NCBI GenBank assembly: GCA_027579435.1
Contig: JANBPK010001437.1
Coordinates: 1 to 10,450 of the forward strand
Source: Candolleomyces eurysporus
Lineage: Eukaryota > Basidiomycota > Agaricomycetes > Agaricales > Psathyrellaceae
DNA length: 10,450 nucleotides
Direction: 5' to 3'
The notes beneath the pieces were generated by a model. The model was not told the origin of the DNA and did no database searches. It worked only from the letters and a program-made list of their open reading frames with translations. Both the position numbers and the translations under genes were made by a program. Below, piece by piece: positions 1 to 5,521 of the stretch (positions within the stretch are counted from its first letter, which is position 1; every line of letters starts with the position of its first letter).

Positions 1-88
1 TTGTACCCAGGCCCGCGAATATATCTCGCACGTTTGTCGGGAAAGCATGTCGTTTACCCTTCAACTTGATATATCTTGAGCATGAGGA

Positions 89-2416
89 TCAGAAAGAATG
101 TTCAGTGGAATCCTTCCCGACAGCCGATGTACTCGACGAGCCAGCCGAAACAGATGACAAGATTCTATCGATGTAGTTTGCGCCACTCCTAGAAAAGAAC
201 ACATGAATNAAAAAATGAGGCACACGACACATGCTGCATACCATTTCTGATGGGTGAGGACGTCGCACCCAATCTCCTTCTCCTTCTTTTGAATGAGGTT
301 AACGTATGCAAGCATGCCTTCATCCTTGAAACGACGTGCAAGTTCGGCTGCGGCAATCGATGAACATGATATAGAAGTATGATAGTGATGATATTCAATG
401 GCTTACCAGTTGTCACGGCGGTACTGTGAAGGCCTGCAAGAGAGATTAACTGCAACACAAATCTAGACCCTAGTCAATGCCCTTGCCCAGGTGAAAATTT
501 TACAGTACGCACCCTTCTTTTCCGAGATCCCACACAAAGTTCTTCAAGTCGGTTTCTACATTATGGCATGAGTGCCCTGGCCCCGTTTCGCGTTTCACAA
601 GTCACAACATACCTGAGAATCCGTGATGTGACCAGTTAAAGCTTGGACTCAGGTTATAGACCAACCACTTTCCAGGGTTTTCGGCTCTGATGCGACGCGC
701 AAACGAAGTAGCCTCCTCAACACTGGGAGTCTTCGTCTCCAACCAGAGCAGATCAGCATAGGGTGCAAAAGCCAGACTTCTTTTGATAGCAGCCTGCTGT
801 CTGCGTCAGAAACCAATGTTTCAGGTAGGTTCAAGAGGGAAATGACTTGCCTCGATGCCTCCAGTATAATGGTAATATCCTTCCCGTGTCCGTGGCGCTA
901 ATGGGGACCAGTTAATACTCCAAAAACGGCGTAGTCACTAAAAACTTACCGTCCCAGTCCCAAGAAACCTGCTTGTTGAGGATGTCCGCAGCAATGGCAC
1001 GAGCTTCGTTGTTGGATTTCCCTTTAGCAGCCTCGTTGTAGGTCTTCAACGCGCCTTCCTTGTCCTTAATAGACGATGCTTCGATCTCCTTCGCCACAGC
1101 TGATCGTATCGTTAGCATTAAAGATCCAGCTCCATTAAATAGAACAATCACCTTGGTCGAATGTGCAAAGCGGGTGCTCATCGACCCAGGATTTCTCAAG
1201 CCTGTCAATCTCAGCACCACTGGCACCAGCAGCTTCCGCTTCCGCAATGGCTTGTGCGAGAGGTTGGCTGTCAGTTTTGGTCACTCCCAAAATGAATTCA
1301 TGATCAGCTGCGTCGACGGTGGACGAGATGAGTTTCCCAGATTCAGAGTCAGTGCGAGCAATCAAGAGCATTGTTGACTTCATCAAGTCGGTTTGGAACC
1401 GGGACGCGATGAGTCGCGAGATGTGCGTTGAGGTGGGCACCAAAACCTTGCCTCCCAAATGTCCGCACTGAACCGGAATGGTCAGTCTGGGGAGAATAGT
1501 GAGAGAGTGGGCCACTGTACCTTCTTTCCGCCATGTAACTGATCTTCCAAGTGGATAGCGGATGCACCCTGAGATAAGACGATGAGCCAATGTTCCATAA
1601 AGGCTTGCAGCAGTGAACGGGCACATACGGATTCGACGAACAGTTTAACGAGCTTCATCACAGCCGAGGTCCCTCCATGGCTGAAATAAACGCGTTAAGA
1701 CGTGTCAAAGAACGCAATACAACTATCGCGTACCCAGTATCCGCATCTGCAATGATTGGCCTCAAGTAATCGATGTTCTCGAGCTTGGCCCTCTGCTCCG
1801 GAGTAGCAGTCATCCTCTCATCGTAGTTCTTCTTGTCATGCAACTGCTGGGCTCGGAAGATACGATGGACCTGGTTCGGGACTGTGGTGTATGGATAGTC
1901 GCTACGGGTGGGGTCGGCGTTCATTTAAATTCCGTTCCGGTGTGGGGAAAAGACTCACCCTAGATCCGGACCCACTTCGTTGTTCCCGGTGGTCAACACG
2001 CTCGACGCGGCCCAACCAGACACATAAACGACCTCTTGGTGCCTCGCCATTTGGGTCATCTGTATGGGGTCGATGGCACCCATAGTGTGTACTGGCTTCT
2101 TCTCCTGCTCGGCTCTACTGAACAGCTTGAACAGCTTGTCGGCCAGCAAGGACGAAGGAAGAGGGAGCACCGGCAGTGACCCTTGCTTCCCGACAATGGT
2201 CGAGGCGGAATAAGGCCGCTTGATTCCCTTGAACCTTGGCTGAGTGAAGAACTCCTCCATCTCCTGGACGCGAGCATTGAACAAGGCGGCTTCCTCGTCT
2301 ACTGACGGCGGTTGAAGTGGAAGAGCCGGAATGCTCGAGCTCGCTGAAGCTGACGACATGGCCTTCGCCGTACGAGCCAGAGAGGGAATACGCAGTTGCC
2401 CCCGAGCGTACAGCAT
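89..2416 (-). CDS. ICL2: Mitochondrial 2-methylisocitrate lyase (isocitrate lyase superfamily), 12 exons
   Basis: Predicted to cleave 2-methylisocitrate to pyruvate and succinate in the mitochondrial methylcitrate cycle, which removes propionyl-CoA. Exons on the minus strand: 2416-1959, 1901-1734, 1680-1629, 1568-1521, 1467-1152, 1099-950, 897-851, 793-613, 555-513, 462-407, 347-242, 188-89. They join in frame to 574 residues, with TGA at 89-91. Visible hallmarks are the lyase signature KKCGH (residues 241-245, catalytic Cys243), DADTGHGG, HLEDQLHGG, ARTDSES, SPSFNW and HQKWSGANYID. All superfamily enzymes share the fold. HLEDQLHGG before the signature, LWLETKTP and the C-terminus KDSTEHSF are, from memory, the fungal methylisocitrate lyase pattern; glyoxylate isocitrate lyases usually have an EDQ...TKKCGHM form and end near TEDQF. 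Residues 1-20 carry three Arg and one Lys and no acid, like a mitochondrial presequence, so I chose the ATG at 2416. The ATG at 2359 would remove it (555 aa). Superfamily is near certain, subtype about 0.8. Confidence 0.93.
189..241 (-). other. Last intron of the lyase gene, containing an ambiguous base
   Basis: A 53-nt intron (GTATGC...TTCTAG) joins HQKW to SGANYID. The single N of the window, at 209, lies inside it and does not affect the protein. Confidence 0.9.
794..850 (-). other. GC-AG intron in the methylisocitrate lyase gene
   Basis: This 57-nt intron, the seventh in the gene, begins GCAAGT after exon GAG instead of GT. Splicing GAG to GCT gives GGIE-AAIKRS, which keeps the family alignment and the reading frame. 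The rest of the donor (AG before, AAGT after) matches the consensus, as expected for GC donors. The 3' end is CAGCAG, so two acceptors 3 nt apart exist. Using the first would add one Gln; the family alignment favours the second. Confidence 0.85.
1468..1520 (-). other. Intron splitting the catalytic KKCGH signature
   Basis: A 53-nt phase-0 intron (GTACAG...TTCAG) falls exactly between the codons for KK and CGH of the lyase signature. The catalytic Cys is therefore the first codon of the 316-nt fifth exon. Translation on either side matches the family without gap. Confidence 0.9.
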
Positions 2417-2794
2417 ACCGAAGAAGGTGTGAGGTTGTGAGCAAGAAATATTTCGGTCAGTGTATGGGAGTCTGGGGTAATAAGAGGAGCTCCGTGATTA
2501 CCAACTGATGATGCCCAGGTCAATGACGGCCGGCCGATAGGCGACCCAAGGGCTATCTATCTCCCGGGTTACAACGCAAGGATGTATAACTATGCCCTCG
2601 ACCGAACATGATGATAAAGACTATCGAGGTCGTCGATGACCCAGCTTGAAGTCGTTCAGTGGCTATCCCGGGTCGTTGAGCGCTGTAATCGGGTTTGTGA
2701 AACGCAGGCATTATTTGGTGCTTGTTGCAAAGACGTAGGTACATTTATTTCATCAAGTAGGCTATGTATAAGAATACCGGAAGGTTCCAATCTA
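2417..2794 (-). promoter_or_regulatory. Intergenic region: lyase promoter and LPMO 3' flank
   Basis: These 378 bases separate the stop of the LPMO gene from the start of the lyase gene, both on the minus strand, and must hold the 3' flank of one and the promoter of the other. The reading frame of the lyase stays open upstream of its ATG to a TAA near 2498-2500, with no earlier ATG in frame. An out-of-frame ATG at 2521-2523 would open a short reading frame running across the lyase start if transcription begins further upstream. TTATACA on the minus strand around 2584-2590 is a weak TATA candidate. No further gene is visible. Confidence 0.5.
2744..2749 (-). terminator. AATAAA polyadenylation signal of the LPMO gene
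   Basis: The minus strand reads AATAAA about 46 nt downstream of the LPMO stop codon, a plausible distance for a polyadenylation signal. Fungal signals are loose, so this is a positional inference. Confidence 0.5.
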
Positions 2795-3754
2795 TCACTC
2801 CCTCCAGACTGTAGGACCAGGAACCTGATTTCCGAATGTCAGCACCTGATCTCGTGCGTTACAATACTCAAACCTACTGTGTAAGTTGTTCCTGCGATGG
2901 GGTGGTATATATCGAGCAAGAGGCCAGGGTCTAAGGAAATGTCAGAAGCAAATATCAAAAGTATCATTAGTCTTCCTCACCGTCAGGCTGGATATGACCA
3001 GGAATTGCAACCATTGAGGCTGGGACTCCATCACCTCCGTTGACAACTTTAATCTGAGCACAAGAGATGTAGAACTGAGGCTCTAAGGGAATGAGAAGGC
3101 CGATCTGCTCGACACGAAGGAGATACTGGGTGTGGCACAATCAATACACTTGATTGAACCACTTCAATGAAAAATGGTGGCGACTCACTTCTCCGGACGG
3201 GGTACTTGACGGAATTGTCGTGTTGAGTTTCCGTACGTTAAGAGGTTCAAAGTCCCACATTTCGGGATCATATTTTCCACCCCACTCCGCGATCTGGAAA
3301 GAAGGGCGCTATATCAGAGAAGAGAAACCCCCTCAATCTGAATGAAATGGCTTGACCTTGAACCACTGTGGACCGCTACCGTCCCATGTAGCAGCAATCT
3401 CACCTTCGGGAACCTTACCAAGATAGAATGCTGCTGGACCTGGGTGGAAGATAACTGTATCGAGCTCAAAGCCAACCATACTACCAGCAGGGATCGTCGC
3501 AGTCTGCGATGCAAGGCCTTTATTGACGTTGCACCTCATGTCGTCCGCAGTTACATCAAGGAGAGGGTCGACAACCTTTGGTTGACGTATATTGGTTTTA
3601 AGTTCCTGTATATTCTCTGCAAAGAACTTGTCAAAAATATCTAGCTCGAGGATTTTAACAATGGAAGATCAATATACAAGAAGAACTCACAATGAGCATT
3701 GACAAGATGGGGAATGAGGAGAAGGACCAGGGAGGGAAGGAATTTGGAATGCAT
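2795..3754 (-). CDS. Secreted AA9 (former GH61) lytic polysaccharide monooxygenase, 6 exons
   Basis: A copper enzyme expected to cut cellulose or related glucans oxidatively outside the cell. Exons on the minus strand: 3754-3691, 3640-3357, 3293-3189, 3125-2981, 2930-2878, 2824-2795; TGA at 2795-2797; 226 residues. Residues 1-20 are a signal peptide ending NA, so the mature protein starts with His21, the N-terminal histidine of the brace. His87 in FHPGP is the second copper ligand and Tyr170 in QFYISCAQ the axial one; Cys58 and Cys173 would form the usual disulfide. Other AA9 signatures are DGSGPQWFK, IPSSTPSGEYLLR, DDPGLLLDIYHP and the end VPGPTVW. N140-T-T is a glycosylation sequon. No linker or CBM1 follows. 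Oddity: the His normally found in the LLR.EHIALH stretch is Leu162 and that loop is short. Family assignment is firm; substrate and regioselectivity cannot be told. Confidence 0.95.
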
Positions 3755-3812
3755 TGCAGCCTTTACTGCGAGGTCTGGGACACGCAAGCCTAACTGGCCC
3801 GAAATCTTCATA

Positions 3813-3819
3813 CTTTATA
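3813..3819 (-). promoter_or_regulatory. TATA box of the LPMO gene
   Basis: The minus strand reads GTATAAAG here, with the TATA start about 65 nt upstream of the LPMO start codon. This is suitable for a core promoter with a short leader. Confidence 0.6.
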
Positions 3820-3921
3820 CCTCTCATGTCCCGGAGAATAGTAGGATGAATCGACGTGGTCCATATACACGTTTCAGTCAGATGAGTGAATCCAAAAGGG
3901 AGGTGCAGGAATAGAAAGACC

Positions 3922-3926
3922 ATTGG
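3922..3926 (-). promoter_or_regulatory. CCAAT box upstream of the LPMO gene
   Basis: The minus strand reads CCCAATGG about 170 nt before the LPMO start. CCAAT elements bound by the Hap/AnCF complex occur in many fungal cellulase promoters. Five bases alone are weak evidence. Confidence 0.3.
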
Positions 3927-3957
3927 GAACAACGCTTGCCCTCCTCTTCCACACAAC

Positions 3958-4084
3958 CCCCAGATAGAGCGGCGGCGTAGAGGCTGCCGGTGAAGAAATA
4001 CTACAATTAGGCAAGTATCAGCGATGATACTCTAGCAAAGGAGAAATCTAGGATGAAAGGAAGCCTCACCCCACAGCTCCCCGC
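3958..4084 (-). promoter_or_regulatory. Cluster of CreA/Cre1-type carbon repression sites
   Basis: Three matches to the SYGGRG consensus lie on the minus strand upstream of the LPMO gene: CTGGGG (3958-3963), GTGGGG (4069-4074) and GCGGGG (4079-4084). The last two are separated by four bases. Closely paired sites are the arrangement known to matter for Cre1/CreA repression of ascomycete cellulase genes. In this basidiomycete the role is inferred. Confidence 0.45.
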
Positions 4085-4448
4085 ACCCATTTGCTAACGT
4101 AACTCGTCCTTGAATTCTCCTTCCTGTGGTATGGAGCACCTGGGAGACGCATGAATCTTGCCTCGATTGAGCTTCTCATAAGCCTCAGGGAGCCAGAGGG
4201 GAGTTTATTCTTCAAGTTCCTCGTGGATGCTCAGGAAAACTTGGGGGAAGGCCAGGCGAGCCGCCCGTCCGCCCCGAAGCGTCATCTTTCCCACGGCTGT
4301 TAATGGCAATTGGTTGAGTTTCCCCGCCAGTCCTTGGCCAGCGCCCTTCTTCACTTCTTCACCCTTATTCCTACCTCCAATTACCCTTTGCACGATGCGA
4401 ACGTCGACCTATATGTCACGGAAATGTCAAGATCATTATCATGCACCC

Positions 4449-4468
4449 GACCGCTGCTGCTAGCGGTC
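4449..4468. repeat. Perfect 7-bp inverted repeat upstream of the PAH gene
   Basis: Arms GACCGCT and AGCGGTC flank six bases, about 77 nt upstream of the PAH gene start. The repeat contains CCG and CGG triplets 10 bases apart, the type of element bound by dimeric Zn2Cys6 factors. It could equally form a small stem-loop in the 5' leader. Confidence 0.5.
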
Positions 4469-4544
4469 CCCTGAATGCAGTGCTTGCCCAGAAAACCAGA
4501 ACTACATAAGCTCATCTGCCATCAAATAGCAGGACTGCAATCCA

Positions 4545-5243
4545 ATGGCCCAGGAATTGAGGGCACGTCCTGAGGTCTTTCATAACGATGCAGTCGACTT
4601 CATCAAATCCGTCCAGTATCAATTCGGGGAACAACCCGCGTATTATGACCAGTTCCTGGAGGCCTTGAACGAATACAATGCGAAGCAGTGAGCGATCATC
4701 CTTCCAATTGTGTTTTCAGATTTCTGATGACCATGGTGTGTAGAATTGGCGTGGAAACTCTCATAGATAGAGTGACCGCGGCTCTCCATGGCTACCCGCA
4801 CCTCCTGGCTGGCTTTAATCCTTTCCTCCCACTACCTTATGAACTACAGTCGTCCAAGGACCCGGAAGACCCTCATGTCAGTATAGTCTCGATTACCACG
4901 CCCACAGGACACGAGACTCGGAGGATGTCTTTGCACCCAGACTTGTGGTCGTTGGCTCCTCGACAACTTCCGCAAGACGAATTCAAGCTAATGATAGAAC
5001 TCATCAACGACGTCAATAAACATTATGTCGACGATCCTACAGTCTACCGGGCCTTTTTAAAGGCGATTGAACCTGATCCCGACAATCCCAAAGATAAGGT
5101 AATTTGTTACTCGCTCAAGTAATACAAAACACTTATCGTCTATTCAGTTCCAGGTTGTCACGGAAATCGAAGAAATTATCTGCGATGCTCCTGACTTGAT
5201 CGGCCGCCTGCGGAAGCTGATGGGGACGGAGTCTCCACCTTGA
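4545..5243 (+). CDS. Small Sin3-like protein with two paired amphipathic helix (PAH) units, 3 exons
   Basis: Exons 4545-4687, 4744-5098 and 5154-5243 give 195 residues, with an in-frame TAG at 4527-4529 just before the ATG. PAH unit 1 spans about 13-77. It shows the Sin3 pattern: DFIKSVQYQFGEQPAYYDQFLEAL, helix break, LIDRVTAALHGYPHLLAGFNPFLP; the hallmark GFN.FLP is present. Unit 2 spans about 126-188 (FKLMIELINDVNKHY, then Y149RAFL, V167 to L188). It is more divergent and ends RLRKLM instead of FN.FLP. Sin3 uses such domains to hold short amphipathic helices of transcription factors and recruits histone deacetylase through a separate large region. That region is absent, so the protein probably binds partners without a built-in HDAC link, as adaptor or competitor in the nucleus (inference). 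Intron 1 (56 nt, TAG acceptor) restores the domain alignment. Intron 2 has two in-frame acceptors 7 nt apart in position of the AG but 6 usable bases of difference plus one, see the separate splice entry. Confidence 0.85.
5099..5153 (+). other. Second PAH-gene intron with tandem in-frame acceptors
   Basis: The intron begins GTAATT after AAG. Its end contains two AG acceptors: one ending at 5147 or just before it (TATTCAG) and one at 5153 (TTCCAG). The downstream site gives DK-VVTEIEE; the upstream one leaves TTCCAG in the mRNA and gives DK-FQVVTEIEE if that AG closes at 5147. Both keep the frame, and the 55-nt form is closer to the usual intron length here. I chose 5153. Confidence 0.6.
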
Positions 5244-5521
5244 TAATCGAGTCTCCAGCTTGTGGCCGTGTTTTTTCCCTACCTCCTCGCCTGTTTCTTG
5301 CTCTCCATGTATCGCTGTTGGCGAGGTGCCTCATTGCAGGTATCAATGATTATTTATTTTGATGCGATTTTTTTTTCCCTAGTACGATCGCCCCATCAAG
5401 TTTGGAACCTCCGTCGTACCTGAAGCTCCGAGCCAGTGGCTCGGCAACCAAAGAGCCGCCTCATGCTAAACCTTTCACCTCACCTTTTAGTCGCTCACCG
5501 CCATTAGTTTAACCGTCCCCA
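5244..5521 (+). promoter_or_regulatory. Promoter region of the large E2 gene
   Basis: The 278 bases hold the 3' flank of the PAH gene and the promoter of the E2 gene. Long pyrimidine tracts, including a run of nine T followed by CCC around 5370-5380 and CT-rich stretches near 5270-5310 and 5470-5490, resemble housekeeping-type fungal promoters. A TAA at 5510-5512 closes the frame just upstream of the E2 start codon. No clear TATA box. Confidence 0.5.

Larger units (their letters stand above)
3755..4544. promoter_or_regulatory. Divergent intergenic region between the LPMO and PAH genes
   Basis: This 790-bp stretch separates two genes transcribed away from each other and must carry both promoters. 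On the LPMO side are the TATA box, a CCAAT box and CreA-like sites listed separately. On the PAH side are a plus-strand CCAAT at 4377-4381 and an inverted repeat at 4449-4468. The open frame at 4227-4463 has a Pro/Arg/Ser-rich translation without recognisable domain, and I do not consider it a gene. Confidence 0.6.

Noticed and set aside
1060..1377. Plus-strand open frame of 105 codons opposite the lyase
   Set aside because: It is the complement of lyase exons and an intron, which are strongly supported on the other strand.
89..2416. Glyoxylate-cycle isocitrate lyase as the name of gene 1
   Set aside because: The fold and signature are shared, but the residues around the signature, the C-terminus STEHSF and the presequence-like N-terminus fit 2-methylisocitrate lyase better. 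A phylogeny with both fungal subfamilies would settle it.
2967..2981. TAA at 2967-2969 as the LPMO stop
   Set aside because: It lies inside a well-formed 50-nt intron; removing it restores the conserved AA9 C-terminus.
4227..4463. A 78-codon open frame between the LPMO and PAH genes
   Set aside because: Low-complexity Pro/Arg/Ser composition, no domain, and no splice route into the PAH gene that improves it; the PAH gene has its own ATG after an in-frame stop.
3755..4544. A bidirectional promoter co-regulating the LPMO and PAH genes
   Set aside because: At 790 bp the two promoters can be independent, and the CreA-like sites and TATA box are oriented and placed for the LPMO gene only.
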